A stretch of 64,000 nt of DNA, taken from assembly GCA_963763085.1 (NCBI GenBank), contig CAVXNB010000004.1, positions 744,001 to 808,000 on the forward strand. Direction: 5' to 3'. Source of the stretch: CAVXNB01 sp963763085. GTDB taxonomy: Bacteria > Actinomycetota > Acidimicrobiia > Acidimicrobiales > Bog-793. This document shows, one piece after another, positions 48,807 to 59,042 of the stretch. Numbering within the stretch: position 1 is the first letter of the stretch; the number at the start of each line of letters is the position of its first letter. A program made the translations under genes and the position numbers. Under the pieces are notes generated by a model that worked only from the letters and a program-made list of their open reading frames with translations, did not search any database and had not been told where the DNA came from.

Positions 48807-49341
48807 GGAGCAGGCCGAGCTCCTCCAGCCTCTTGAGAAGGGTCTCGAGGTTCTGCCCGAGCATCGACGCCATGACCCTCAGGTCCTCGGAGCGGATCGT
48901 CAGCACCTCGCCGTTGAAGTCCTGGCGCTGCACTTGCACCGAGGCGAGGAACCGCCGGAGCAGCTCACGCTCGGGCCCCTGCACTTCGGACAGGCGGACG
49001 AGGTCGACGGCGACCTTGAAGGGCTTGCCGTCCCCGTCCGGGTCGTCGCCGTTGCGATGGGTCGGGACGCGGTTGCGGCTGGGCGGCACGCTCCCGTCGG
49101 GTGGGAGCAACTGGTCGACAGGCACGCGGTAGAGCCTCGCCAGGCGTTGGAGCCGCGGGACCGAGATCGTGCGCTCGCCGCGCTCGTAGGCGCCGAGCAC
49201 GGACGCCTTGAACTCCAGTCTCGAAGCCTTTTCGACCGCTTGGAGGGAGAGCCGCTTCTGGCGCCTTACCGCGCGTAGCCGAGCACCCACGGCGGCGGCG
49301 TATTTGGCGTCGTCACCTTCAGGCTGCTGACTTGGGGTCAT
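48799..49341 (-). CDS. bldD: BldD-like HTH regulator with cyclic-di-GMP-binding motif
   Basis: A 180-residue transcription factor like BldD, the developmental master regulator of streptomycetes. Residues 14-80 form the XRE-type HTH (KYAAAVGARLRAVRRQKRLS, VLGAYERGERTISVPRLQRL, YRVPVDQLLP). The C-terminal domain has Arg139-x-Asp141, eight residues, then Arg150-x-x-Asp153: exactly the RxD-x8-RxxD signature by which BldD binds tetrameric cyclic-di-GMP. ATG at 49341 gives the expected length; the frame stays open further upstream. It sits between rsmE and hemW in a housekeeping run. No diguanylate cyclase is in the window. Cyclic-di-GMP control is inferred from the motif. Confidence 0.86.
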   Translation of the reverse strand: MTPSQQPEGDDAKYAAAVGARLRAVRRQKRLSLQAVEKASRLEFKASVLGAYERGERTISVPRLQRLARLYRVPVDQLLPPDGSVPPSRNRVPTHRNGDDPDGDGKPFKVAVDLVRLSEVQGPERELLRRFLASVQVQRQDFNGEVLTIRSEDLRVMASMLGQNLETLLKRLEELGLLRV

Positions 49342-49520
49342 TCCGTAACTTTCCGATCGGTGAACCGAGCGTTCCGCACCTCGACTCAGCCAACCCGAAG
49401 TGGGCTTCCGCTTGGGCTGCTCCGCGGTGTTGGGGCCTTCACCGGTAGCCACCGGGTCGGACTCTGCCTCTCAAGTGTTGCGCTTCACCGCTCCACCTGC
49501 AAGGACTCCGAATCGCGGGC

Positions 49521-50384
49521 CTAGCTTAGTGGCTCGCCGGCCGGTCCCCCATCGTGGCCGCCGGGACCGTGCCCGAGGCTGTGCACGGGAGCCGGCGCGG
49601 GCGCGACCGAGGCGCTTCTTAGGGCTGTGAGCAGGACACCTGCAGCAATTGCGGCGGTCTCGACGCGCAGGATGCCGTCTCCGAGCGACACCTTCTTGTC
49701 GACCAACGCAAGCTCGCGCGACGACCAGCCGCCTTCCGGGCCGACGAGCACGAGCGGCGTCGCGAGCGACACCGGATCGCCACCCGGCTCGGCGAGGGCG
49801 AGGCGCGGCGGCGAGGAGCGAGCGACAACGGCGTCGACGGACTGGGTGGCGCCGACCTCGGGCAGGAAGGGCCGGCGGGACTGCATCGCCGCCTCCCGGA
49901 CGATCCTGCGCAGCCTCTCGTCCCGCTTCGCGGCGCCGGCGGGATCCGGGCGCGCGACCGTCCTGTCGGCGACGAGCGGTGTCAGGCGGTCCACTCCGAG
50001 CTCGACCAGTTTCGCGACGGCCCACTCCGTCCGGTCGCCTTTGGCCCACGAGAAGGCGACCTCGAGCATCGGCGGCCGGCGCTCCTGACGCTGGAGCGGT
50101 CCGGTGATCTCCAGAGCGAAACGGCCGGCGGCGCTCGCCTCGTGCCCGCCCCGCCCGCGGTGCCCGCCGTGGCGCCCCCCGGCCCGTGTCTCGGGGCCCG
50201 AGAACTCGCACAGCCTCCACGTGCCGGCTCCGTCGGCCGCGACCACGAGCTCACCGGGTTTCAGGCGTAGGACGTCTCCAAGGTGGTGGCAGTCGTCGTC
50301 TCCGAGCTCGGGCGAGTCGAGATCCTGGACGAAGACGAGCGCGGCCGCGTCCCGGAGCTCAGCGCTCGGGGCGAAGGCGGACAC
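49521..50384 (-). CDS. rsmE: 16S rRNA (uracil-1498-N3)-methyltransferase RsmE
   Basis: SPOUT-class rRNA methyltransferase, 287 residues. The N-terminal PUA-like part has DDCHHLGDVLRLKPGELVV. The knot domain has the AdoMet loop LVLVGPEGGWSSRELALVD and GILRVETAAIAAGVLLTALR, with RIVREAAMQSRRPFLPEV in between. ATG start. It follows dnaJ at 2 nt, the usual dnaJ-rsmE order. The gap after it (49342-49520) shows no gene and presumably holds the bldD promoter. Confidence 0.94.
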   Translation of the reverse strand: MSAFAPSAELRDAAALVFVQDLDSPELGDDDCHHLGDVLRLKPGELVVAADGAGTWRLCEFSGPETRAGGRHGGHRGRGGHEASAAGRFALEITGPLQRQERRPPMLEVAFSWAKGDRTEWAVAKLVELGVDRLTPLVADRTVARPDPAGAAKRDERLRRIVREAAMQSRRPFLPEVGATQSVDAVVARSSPPRLALAEPGGDPVSLATPLVLVGPEGGWSSRELALVDKKVSLGDGILRVETAAIAAGVLLTALRSASVAPAPAPVHSLGHGPGGHDGGPAGEPLS

Positions 50385-50386
50385 GC

Positions 50387-51507
50387 TCAGCCGAAGGCTG
50401 AGCGGAGCCGCGAGAGGAGACCGGCGTCCGGCGGCTGGACGTGTTCGCCGCGCAGTTCGGCGAGCTTGCGAAGCAGCTCGTCCTCTTCCTTCGAAAGCTT
50501 CACCGGCGTGTTGACGAAGACGCTGACGAGCAGGTCGCCGCGGCGCCCGCCACGCAGGCGGGGCACCCCGTGGCCCGCGACCTTGAGGACGCGACCGGTC
50601 TGGACCCCGGCCGGGACCGACAGCACGTAGGGCCCGTCGAGCGTGTCGAGCTCGACTTCCGTGCCGAGCGCAGCCTGCGAGACCGAGAGATGGAGGGTCG
50701 CGTGCAGGTCAGTGCCGGACCGCTCGAAACGGCTGTCCGGCTCGACGCGCAGATGCACGTACAGATCTCCCGGACGCTCCGCCGCGGAGCGCAGCGGCCC
50801 CCGCGCCGGTGATGCGCAGGGTAGCGCCGTCGTCGACGCCCGCGGGGACCTCGACGGTGAAGGTCCGGTCCTCGAGTCTCCTCCCCTCGCCTCGGCAGTC
50901 GGGGCACGGTGAGGTGACGATCTCACCCGCGCCGCTGCAGCGCCCGCACACCGTTGCCGTCATCATCTGCCCGAGTATCGACTGGCGAACGCGCTGGATC
51001 TGCCCCGTGCCCCGGCAGTCCGGGCAGGTGCTCGCTGACGTCCCTTCGCGGGCGCCGCTGCCTGCACAGGTCGAGCACGGTACCGGCGCCTTGAGGTTCA
51101 CCTCGCGGCGGGCACCGAAGACGGCCTCGCCGAGGCTTATCTGCAGCACGATCTCGGCATCAGCGCCCTGGCGGCGGTTGGCGCGCTGCCGCGTTCGCCC
51201 CGAAACCCTGGTTGAAGAAGGCGTCGAACAGGTCCCCGAGCCCGCCGGCGAAACCGAACGTGTCGCCACCGCCGGCGCCGGTCCCCCGCACGCCTTCGGG
51301 ACCGAACATGTCGTACCGCCGCCGGCGCTCCGGGTCGCGCAGCGTCTCGTATGCGACGGTTACCTGCTTGAAGCGAGCCTCGGACTCGGCGTCGCCGGGG
51401 TTGGCGTCAGGGTGCAGCTCACGGGCGAGGCGCCGATAGGCCTGCTTCAGCTCATCGTCGGACGCCGAGCGCGGCACGCCCAGCAGCTCGTAGAAGTCCT
51501 GGGTCAT
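50387..51507 (-). CDS. dnaJ: Chaperone DnaJ (type I, two frame breaks)
   Basis: Hsp70 co-chaperone. The J domain starts MTQDFYELLGVPRSASDDEL with the HPD motif in LARELHPDANPGD. A Gly/Phe linker follows, then four zinc-finger repeats (CSTCAGSG, CPDCRGTG, CGRCSGAG, CPDCRGEG) and the C-terminal substrate domain (RPGDLYVHLRVEPD). Extra bases near 51178 (NAQRANRRQGADAEIV after repair) and 50805 split it. About 373 residues after repair. ATG start 8 nt after hrcA. No CIRCE element is seen upstream. Confidence 0.9.
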
Positions 51508-51515
51508 CGACACCG

Positions 51516-52548
51516 CTAGTTGCCCCGAAGCTCTCGGGTCAGACGCTGGCCCACGACCGCGACCGCGGCAAGCGCGTGCTCGTAGTCCATCCTGGTGGGG
51601 CCCGAGCACACCGATGGTCCCTATCGCGACCCCGTCGGACTCGTACGGCGCGACGACCAGCGAGCACTCGGCCAGGGACTCGATGCCGGAGTGCTCCGAT
51701 CCGATCGAGACCGACTGGCCCTGTGCGAGGACGTCGCGCAGGAGCGTCACGACGACGTAGGACTGCTCGAGGATCCCCAATACGGCCCGGACCTGGTCGA
51801 TCGCATCGAAGCGCTCGGCCATGTGCGCCGCGCCGCCCACGAACACCTGGTCGCCGGACGCGATCGTCTCGACGTCGCGCAGTGCGTCCACGCACGCTCG
51901 AACGACGTCGTCGACGTCGCGGTCGCCGCTCGTTGCCTCAGGAAGGACATGGCTGAGCGGGTTGCCCGAGAGGCGCTGTTGCAGGAGGGTGCTCGCCGAA
52001 TCGAGGACGGCGTCGGCGACATCCTCGCGAAGCGTGATCGATCGCTTCTCGACGACGCCGTTCGAGAGGACCGCGACCGCCATGGCCGTGCGCGGCGAGA
52101 GTCGCGCGATCAGGGCCGAGCGGACGACGAGGGTCTCGTGGGCCGGGCTCACGACCACGGCCGCGCAGTCGGTGAGCTTGGCCAGCAGCCGGGACGTGTC
52201 CTGGAGCACCCGCTCCAGCTCGCCGTGGGCCTTCGAGAAGAAGACCTGCACCTGCTCATGCTCGGCCCGCCCGAGCGGCTGCAGGTTGCCGAGGTGGTCG
52301 ACGAAGAAACGGTATCCCTTGTCGGTCGGGATCCTCCCCGCGCTCGTGTGCGGGTGGGTCAGGTAGCCCTCCCGCTCGAGCGCCGCCATGTCGGCCCGGA
52401 CCGTCGCCGGCGAGACCTCGATGACCGGGTCGCGGGCGACCTGCGAGGACCCGACCGGCTGCGCGGTCTCGACGTAGCCGGTCACGACGGACCTCAAGAT
52501 CGCGGCCTTACGATCGTCGAGCTGGTCGTGCTCGTTGCGGGTGGGCAT
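51516..52548 (-). CDS. hrcA: Heat-inducible transcription repressor HrcA (one frame break)
   Basis: Repressor of heat-shock operons through CIRCE operators. The N-terminal winged HTH is DRKAAILRSVVTGYVETAQP with SPATVRADMAALEREGYL; HPHTSAGRIPTDKGYRFFVD is the other family signature, and the GAF-like core follows. One extra C near 51595 hides the end; removing it gives VLGPTRMDYEHALAAVAVVG and a stop at 51516. ATG start. I looked for TTAGCACTC-N9-GAGTGCTAA upstream of hrcA and dnaJ and did not see it. Confidence 0.92.
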
Positions 52549-52691
52549 GGTCAGTCAGGCTCCTCGTGAGGGATTCTACTTGGGGCGTCCGCGCCTGACG
52601 GCAACGGCCTCTCGTGCGGCAGGCGCTCCTTCGGCGGCGGCCCCGGGTCCTGCCTCCTGCTGCCGGCCGCGGCCGGGATCGCTCGGCCAGG

Positions 52692-54489
52692 TCATTCCTC
52701 AAGCTTCAGCGCGCTGATGAACGCCTCCTGGGGAACTTCGATGCGACCGATCGACTTCATCCGCTTCTTGCCCTCCTTCTGCTTCTCGAGCAGCTTGCGC
52801 TTGCGGGTGATATCGCCGCCGTAGCACTTGGCAAGGACGTCCTTGCGCTTTGCCTTGACGGTCTCGCGGGCGATGATGCGCCCGCCGATCGCAGCCTGGA
52901 TCGGGACGTCGAAGAGCTGCCGGGGTATGAGCTCGCGCAGCTTGGCGGTCATCTTGCGCCCGTACTCGTCCGCCTTGGAACGGTGCACGATCGTCGAGAA
53001 CGCATCGACCGGCTGGCCGGCGAGGAGCACGTCCACCTTCACGAGGTTGTCGGTCTGGGTCCCCGCCGGCTCGTAGTCGAGGCTGGCGTAGCCCTTGGTC
53101 CGGCTCTTCAGCACGTCGAAGAAGTCCAGCACGACCTCGGCGAGCGGGACCTCGTAGATGAGCTCGACGCGGTCTGTCGAGAGGTACTCCATCTTCTCCA
53201 TCCGGCCCCGCCGCGCCTGGCAGAGCTCCATGATCGTCCCGGTGTACTCAGCCGGGCTGATGATCGTCACCTTCAACAGCGGCTCGTCGATGTGGTCGAT
53301 GAACTGCGGCTCGGGCATCGCCGACGGGTTGTCGACGAGGAGGGTGTCCCCGTTGGTGAGGTGGGCGACGTACTCGACCGACGGGGCCGTGGCGATCAAC
53401 GACAGACCGAACTCGCGCTCGAGCCGCTCGCGGACGATCTCCATGTGGAGCAGACCGAGGAATCCGCAGCGGAACCCGAAACCGAGTGCCGCGCTCGTCT
53501 CAGGCTCGTAGGTCACGCTCGAGTCGTTCAGCTTGAGCTTCTCGAGCGCGTCGCGCAGGTCCGGGAACTCGTCGCCGTCGATCGGGTACAGCCCGCAGAA
53601 CACCATCGGCTTCGGGTTCTGGTAGCCCTCGAGCGGCGTCGTGCGCCGGCCGGGAGACCTCGGTGACCGTCTCACCGACGCGTGCCTCGGCCACGTCCTT
53701 GATCCCGGCGACGAGGTAGCCCACTTCGCCGGGGCCGAGGGCGTCGACCTCAACCGGCGCCGGCGTCCGGATTCCCAGCTCCTCGACGTCGTGGGTCGCC
53801 CCGGCCTGTAGGAAACGCAAGCGGGCGCCCGAGCGCAGCGTTCCGTCCACGACACGCACGGCGCTCACGACGCCCCGGTACTGGTCGTAGTACGAGTCGA
53901 ACAACAGCGCCCGGAGCGGGTCGCCCGGATCGCCCTTCGGCGCCGGGATCCGGCGGACGACCTCGTCGAGGAGCGCGGCGACCCCTGCCCCCGTCTTGGC
54001 GGAGATCCGCAGGATCTCGTCGGCGGGAATGCCGAGCACGCGCTCGATCTCGCCGGCGTACCGGTCCGGATCGGCCGCGGGCAGGTCGATCTTGTTGAGT
54101 GCGGCGACGATCTCGAGATCGTGCTCCATCGCCAGATAACAGTTGGCGAGCGTCTGGGCCTCGATGCCTTGCGACGCGTCGACGAGAAGCACGACCCCCT
54201 CGCAGGCGGCCAGGCTCCGCGAGACCTCGTAGCCGAAGTCGACGTGCCCCGGAGTATCGATCAGCTGGAGCACATGGTCGCGCCAGTGCACGCGCACGTT
54301 CTGGGCCTTGATCGTGATGCCGCGCTCGCGCTCGAGATCCATCGAGTCGAGGTACTGGGCCCTCATGTCCCGTGGGTCGACCGCCTTGGTCAGCTCCAGG
54401 ATGCGATCCGACAACGTCGACTTTCCATGGTCGACGTGGCTGATGATCGAGAAGTTGCGAATGAGCTCGGGGGCGACCACGCCGTCCAT
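52692..54489 (-). CDS. lepA: Elongation factor 4 (LepA) (one frame break)
   Basis: Ribosome-associated translational GTPase, about 598 residues after repair. G1 SHVDHGKSTL, RERGITIKAQ, G3 DTPGHVDF and G4 NKIDLPAAD are present. The C-terminal LepA-specific domain has GKKRMKSIGRIEVPQEAFIS. One extra base near 53655 splits TEVSRPA from TTPLEGYQNPKPMVF. ATG at 54489 is chosen because MDGVVAPELIRNFSIISHVD matches the family start. Divergent from rpsT, the usual rpsT-lepA arrangement. Confidence 0.94.
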
Positions 54490-54589
54490 GCTGCCATCTC
54501 GGCCGCGCCGTGCCGTCCCCACAGTCTGGCTGGTACTCTGGCCAGCTCCGGAGGCGACTTGCCTCTGGTCTGTGCGCGTCGAGGGACGA

Positions 54590-54871
54590 ATGGCGAATAT
54601 CAAGAGTCAGATCAAGCGGAACCGCCAGAACGAGCGTCGCCGCGTCAAGAACAAGGCGGTGCGCTCCGAGCTGAAGACGCGCACGAAGAATGCGCTCATC
54701 GCGGCCGAGTCCGGCGCGGAGGACACGGCCGAACGCCTCCGCGAGGCTGTGAAGAGGATCGACAAGGCCGCAGCCAAGGGCGTCATCCACGCCAACCAGG
54801 CGTCCCGGCGCAAGTCGCGTCTGGCCCGTCGCATCGCGGCCCTCACGAGCGAGGACGCCGAGGAGAGCTGA
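54590..54871 (+). CDS. rpsT: 30S ribosomal protein S20
   Basis: A 93-residue basic helical protein that binds 16S rRNA in the small subunit. MANIKSQIKRNRQNERRR and VIHANQASRRKSRLARRI are diagnostic. ATG start with GAGGG upstream. The 100-bp gap to the divergent lepA contains the promoters; TGGTACTCTGG about 55 nt upstream could include a -10. No frame break. Confidence 0.96.
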   Translation: MANIKSQIKRNRQNERRRVKNKAVRSELKTRTKNALIAAESGAEDTAERLREAVKRIDKAAAKGVIHANQASRRKSRLARRIAALTSEDAEES

Positions 54872-54922
54872 GCCTCTCCCTGGCGGAAGGCGGTACGTCG
54901 CCCGCCCGGATGCAGCGTCGTA

Positions 54923-56183
54923 TCAGCCGGCGGCGAGCGGAAGCTTGACCGCCGGACTCCCGCCGAGCAGCGCGGCGGTGATCGCGGGGTCGCCGCCCGA
55001 CATCCCGAGCTCCCACACTCCGACGCCGGCGCAGGCGAATTGGGCCGCCAGCGCGGTCTTCAGAGCCACCGAGACGGGATCGTCGAACCAGGTCTGGTGC
55101 CACTTCCCGGCTCTTCGGAACACCGTGAAGGCGGTCTCGGTCACCGGGTCCCATTTCGGCGGCCGGCCGGCGGCCACGATCGATGCATACGTGACGCCCA
55201 CCGGAGGGCCGGTCGCGTCCGCACCCTCGTACCTGCTCGAAGCAGGGAAGTCGTAGCCGTAGAGAGGAATGCCGAGCACGATCCGGTTTGCCGGCACCAC
55301 CGAGGCGTACTCGGCCACCGCCATGGCGTCGTTGAGGGAGGCGTTGGTCAACGGAGCCGTCGGCGAGGGGATCTCGTCGTCCTGCATCTCGTAGGCCATG
55401 ACGAACAACTCGTCGACGTGCGGGAGGAGTGCCTTCACGTCAAAGAAACCGGCCGGATCGAACGCCGACGTCGGGATACGTGTTCAACATGATCGACCAC
55501 GTGGGGTCGAGTGAATTGAGAGCGCTCGAGAACGAGGCGACGAAGTGCACGAAGCCGGTGCGGTCGGCCGAGCTGCGGCCTTCGAGGTCGAGATCGACCC
55601 CGTCGAAGTGCCCGGCTCGGAGCAGTCGTGCCATTTGCCGGGCGAGTCGAGGCCCTGTTGTGGAGGGGTACGCCGCCAGCGAGTGGAGGACGGAGTCGCT
55701 GTCGGAGAAGATCGTGAGCAGCACCCGGTCGCCGGCGGCGTGCGCTCGGCGCACGTCCAGGGCAAGAGGACGGCTCGTAAGCACCGACCATCCCACGCCG
55801 TTCGCTGCGACTGAACCACCGGCGTCCAGGTTCACCGCGTAGTAGATGAGCGTGGTCAGAGCCCGGAAGTCGGGCGTAAAGCGGCCCACCTCCCAGTAGG
55901 GGAGGAAGCCCACGACCTGGTGGGGCCGGAGCGGCCGCGTGAATGCGCGGGCGGGGAGCTTCGGCGCCGGCTCCCCCGGTGACGTCGGCAAATGCACGGC
56001 GACCGCCTTCTCGGCCTTTGCGACGGCCCTCTGCTCGACGGGGATCAGGCGCTGGGCCGGGCTCGGCGCCTGGCCCGAGGTCCCCGCGCTCGAGCCGGCG
56101 GCTCCGCAGGCCGCGCAGGCGAGCGCGGCCAAGACCACGATGAGGGCGAAGCGAGCGGCGACCGGACGCCGCATGGAGGCCAT
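54923..56183 (-). CDS. GH18 (chitinase-fold) glycoside hydrolase lipoprotein (one frame break)
   Basis: Secreted glycoside-hydrolase-18 protein of about 420 residues. The signal sequence (ALIVVLAALACAACGAAG) has Cys residues in a lipobox-like context. The catalytic barrel follows: VVGFLPYWEVGRFTPDF, LLTIFSDS and the catalytic DGVDLDLEG (DxxDxDxE), then FVMAYEMQDDEIPSP and GIPLYGYDFP. One extra C near 55472 splits LNTYP from TSAFDPAGFFDVKALLP. ATG at 56183, or 56174. Members act on chitin, peptidoglycan or spore coat; several are non-catalytic, but the DxDxE motif here is intact. Confidence 0.85.
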
Positions 56184-56358
56184 GACGGGGCGAGCGTACC
56201 TGCCGGCTGCGCGCCGGCGGCTGCGCGGCCGGTCCCGGACCGCGCATGACACCGGCTGCGTGCCGGGGCGGCTGCCCGGACCGATCCCGGACCGCGCAGC
56301 GCAACGGTGCAAGACGGTCCGATTCCCATGATCGTGAGAATGCTCCTACGCTCTCAAC

Positions 56359-57427
56359 GTGGTCTTCGTCGAGATTCTTCGCTTGATCATCGCGGTCGCA
56401 GGCGCGCTCGTCGGCTTGGTGCTGGGCGGGCACATCTCTGCCACGCCCGAGGGTCGCGCTCTCGGGGCGGCCATCGGCGTTCTCGTCGGCTATGTGGTCG
56501 GCGGCATCGCCGGTCGTCTGACGGACCGGGGAGTCGGGGAGGCGACGCGCTCGCTCCGCGACGTCCCCGCCCCAGAGCTTCTGGCGGGCATGTTGTTGGG
56601 CAGCATCGGCTTTCTGGTCGGTGTCGTCGTGTGCATCCCGCTGTTCGTATTCGTCCGGGAAGACTTCGACTTTCGCAATTACCGCAGCTGTGGCGTGGGT
56701 GCTCGCGACGCTTGGACTGAAGCTGGGCATGTCCAAAGGACGCCAGCTCGCCGATGCCCTCGGTGTCACTCGTCGCCTGGAGCCGACGCGCCAGGACGTC
56801 GCCGGCGGCGGTGATCTCGTCGACACCTCGGCGGTGATGGACCGCTCGTTCCTCGTCATCGGGCAGGCCGGCCTGCTCGGTCCCGAACTGCTGATCCCCG
56901 AGCCGGTGGCGGACGAGATCGCCACGATCGCCGAAGGGCCGGACCCCGTCGCCTCCCGGAGAGCGCGGCGGGGGCTTGAGGCGATCGACGCGCTCCGGAA
57001 CCTCGGCGTCAAGGTGACGTTCGTCCAGGGCGACGTGCCCGAGGCGGCGTCGACGGAGGAGAAGGTCTCCATCCTGGCGGACCGCCTGCACGCCCGGGTC
57101 GTCACCTGCTCGTCGGAGATGACCCGGCGCCGCGAGGCGGCCAACGCACCTGTGCTCGACCTGCGGCGGCTCGCGAGTGACCTCGCGCCCGACCACATCC
57201 CAGGCGAGCACCTGAGGATCGACCTCGTGCGCGCGGGACGACAGCCGCAACAGGCGATCGGCTTCCTGCCCGACGGCGACATGGTCGTTGTGAACGACGC
57301 CGAAGAACTCGTCGGCCAGTCCAATGTGGAGATCGTGGTGCTCTCGACCAGACCGACGAACCAGGGTCTGCTGGTGTTCGCCCGCGTCGCCGACACTTCG
57401 GGCCCCGTCCAGGCGGCGGGTAGCTAG
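56359..57427 (+). CDS. YacL-like membrane PIN/TRAM-domain protein (one frame break)
   Basis: Membrane-anchored PIN nuclease-like protein of about 355 residues after repair. Four N-terminal hydrophobic segments begin ILRLIIAVAGALVGLVLGG. A PIN domain follows (VDTSAVMDRSFLVIG with acidic Asp residues, and VVTCSSEMTRRREAANAPVL). The C-terminal TRAM domain has GEHLRIDLVRAGRQPQQAIG and FLPDGDMVVVNDAEELVG. One extra T near 56679 (TTT for TT) splits DFDF from AITAAVAWVLATLGLKLG. The GTG start is at 56359. The family resembles YacL; its RNA target is not established. Confidence 0.8.
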
Positions 57428-58122
57428 CGGCCGGGAAGCTCGAATCCGTTCTCGCCGAACAACGGCACAAAACGGGCCCCGCACAGCACCCGCCTCTCCA
57501 CCAACCTGTCACCCTGGCGTTGGAAGACCTTGACGAGGTCGCCGCTTCCGTCACCGACCGGCATCACGAGGTTGCGTTCCTGGGCGAGCTGGTCGGCGAG
57601 CGGCGCCGGCACGTTCAGGTAGGCGGCCGCGATGACAATGCCGTCGAACGGGGCAGCACTGCCGAGGCCGAGGGTGCCGTCGCCCGTGACGACCTTCACG
57701 TTCGAGATGCCTTCAGCTTCCAGATTGGAACGCGCGGCCTGTGCCAGCTCGTCGATCCTCTCGACGCTGAATACCTGGCGGGCGAGCCGGGAGAGCAGCG
57801 CCGTCTCATAGCCGAAGCCCGTGCCGATCTCCAGGACCTTGTCCTCCGGCTCGAGCTCCAGCGCCTCGAGCATCAATGCGATCAGCGACGGTTGCGAGGT
57901 CGTCTGGCCATTTCCGATCGGGAGCGCGTAGTCCAGCCCGGCCTCCCTTCGAAGGTCCGGGGGTACGAACCTGGAGCGACGAACCTCGCGGAGTGCATCC
58001 AGCACTCGTGGATCCTTGACGCCCTGGGCACGTGCTACTCGCACGAGCGACGCGGCGTTGGCACGATCGGTCCGGGCCTCGCCTTCGGCGCTGCCGTCCT
58101 CGCGATCGCGGGCCCATCCCAC
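57424..58122 (-). CDS. pcm: Protein-L-isoaspartate O-methyltransferase
   Basis: Repairs isoaspartyl residues by AdoMet-dependent methylation. LREVRRSRFVPPDLRREAGL and DYALPIGNGQTTSQPSLIAL are family landmarks. KVLEIGTGFGYETALLSRLA is the AdoMet loop, followed by VFSVERIDELAQAARSNLE and VVTGDGTLG. 232 residues from the GTG at 58122; the frame stays open upstream but without similarity. Its 3' end overlaps the convergent PIN/TRAM gene by 4 nt. Confidence 0.92.
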   Translation of the reverse strand: MGWARDREDGSAEGEARTDRANAASLVRVARAQGVKDPRVLDALREVRRSRFVPPDLRREAGLDYALPIGNGQTTSQPSLIALMLEALELEPEDKVLEIGTGFGYETALLSRLARQVFSVERIDELAQAARSNLEAEGISNVKVVTGDGTLGLGSAAPFDGIVIAAAYLNVPAPLADQLAQERNLVMPVGDGSGDLVKVFQRQGDRLVERRVLCGARFVPLFGENGFELPGR

Positions 58123-58211
58123 AGGCTCATTTGAGCAGGCGAGAGGGGCTGCATGCAGGGTGTGTGAGTACTGTTCTTGCGCGCGCAGGTTTTTTCGCCC
58201 AATCTTCTGAC

Positions 58212-59042
58212 GTGGCGTGGATCTCATCGGGTGCGAATAGTCGATCACCGAGGTTCCGCGCGCTTGCGGCGGCCGGAGTCGCTGCCGCGGTGCTCGCCGG
58301 CTGCTCGGCGGCAGCTTCCACGCCCTCGACGACGACAAAGTCAACCGATCCCGGCACGTCCACCACCCAGTCTCCGCCTTCGTCAACGACGACGTCGTCG
58401 ACGACCACGACAGACCCCGCGCCGACGACCACCACGACGACGCTGCCATCCCTGATTCGCCCGGGGGCGACGGGAGCGTCGGTTCTCGCGTTGCAGGAGC
58501 GGCTCACAGCCCTCGGATATTGGTTGGGGACCCCGGATGGAAACTACGGGGACGCGACCGAACAGGCCGTATGGGCCTTTCAGAAAGCCGCCGGTCTCAG
58601 CCGCGACGGTGTCGCCGGACCGATGACGATGGCCGCGCTCGCAAAGGGGATCGAACCGACTCCCCAGCCGGCGACGGGCTATGTCATCGAGGTGGACCTC
58701 GAGACACAGCTCCTCATGGTCCTGGACAACGGGAAGCTTCTCCACATCCTCAATGTCTCGACTGGCGGTGGCTACACCTACAAGGACAAGAAGGTGAAGT
58801 ACGTAGCCATCACACCGACCGGCCATTTCAGCATCTACCGGGTGATCGACGGTATGGATGTCGACTCGCTCGGGGCCCTTTGGCGCCCGAGGTTCTTCGA
58901 CGGCGGATTCGCGATCCACGGTGACTCCTACGTCCCGCCCTATCCCGTCTCCCACGGTTGCGTCCGGGTGAGCGACGAGGCGATCAACTGGATCTGGGCC
59001 AACAACATTGCGCCAATCGGAACGGCGGTGTGGGTGTACTGA
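58212..59042 (+). CDS. L,D-transpeptidase lipoprotein with peptidoglycan-binding domain
   Basis: Cell-envelope enzyme of 276 residues that would cross-link peptidoglycan through 3-3 bonds or modify it. Signal and lipobox: FRALAAAGVAAAVLAGC. A Thr/Ser-rich linker of about 50 residues follows. The PG_binding_1 domain is ASVLALQERLTALGYWLG with AVWAFQKAAGLSRDGVAG. The YkuD domain (VIEVDLETQLLMVL) has the catalytic motif SHGCVRVSDEAINW with Cys and His. The GTG start at 58212 is divergent from pcm; the 89-bp gap is the likely promoter region. Confidence 0.9.
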   Translation: MAWISSGANSRSPRFRALAAAGVAAAVLAGCSAAASTPSTTTKSTDPGTSTTQSPPSSTTTSSTTTTDPAPTTTTTTLPSLIRPGATGASVLALQERLTALGYWLGTPDGNYGDATEQAVWAFQKAAGLSRDGVAGPMTMAALAKGIEPTPQPATGYVIEVDLETQLLMVLDNGKLLHILNVSTGGGYTYKDKKVKYVAITPTGHFSIYRVIDGMDVDSLGALWRPRFFDGGFAIHGDSYVPPYPVSHGCVRVSDEAINWIWANNIAPIGTAVWVY

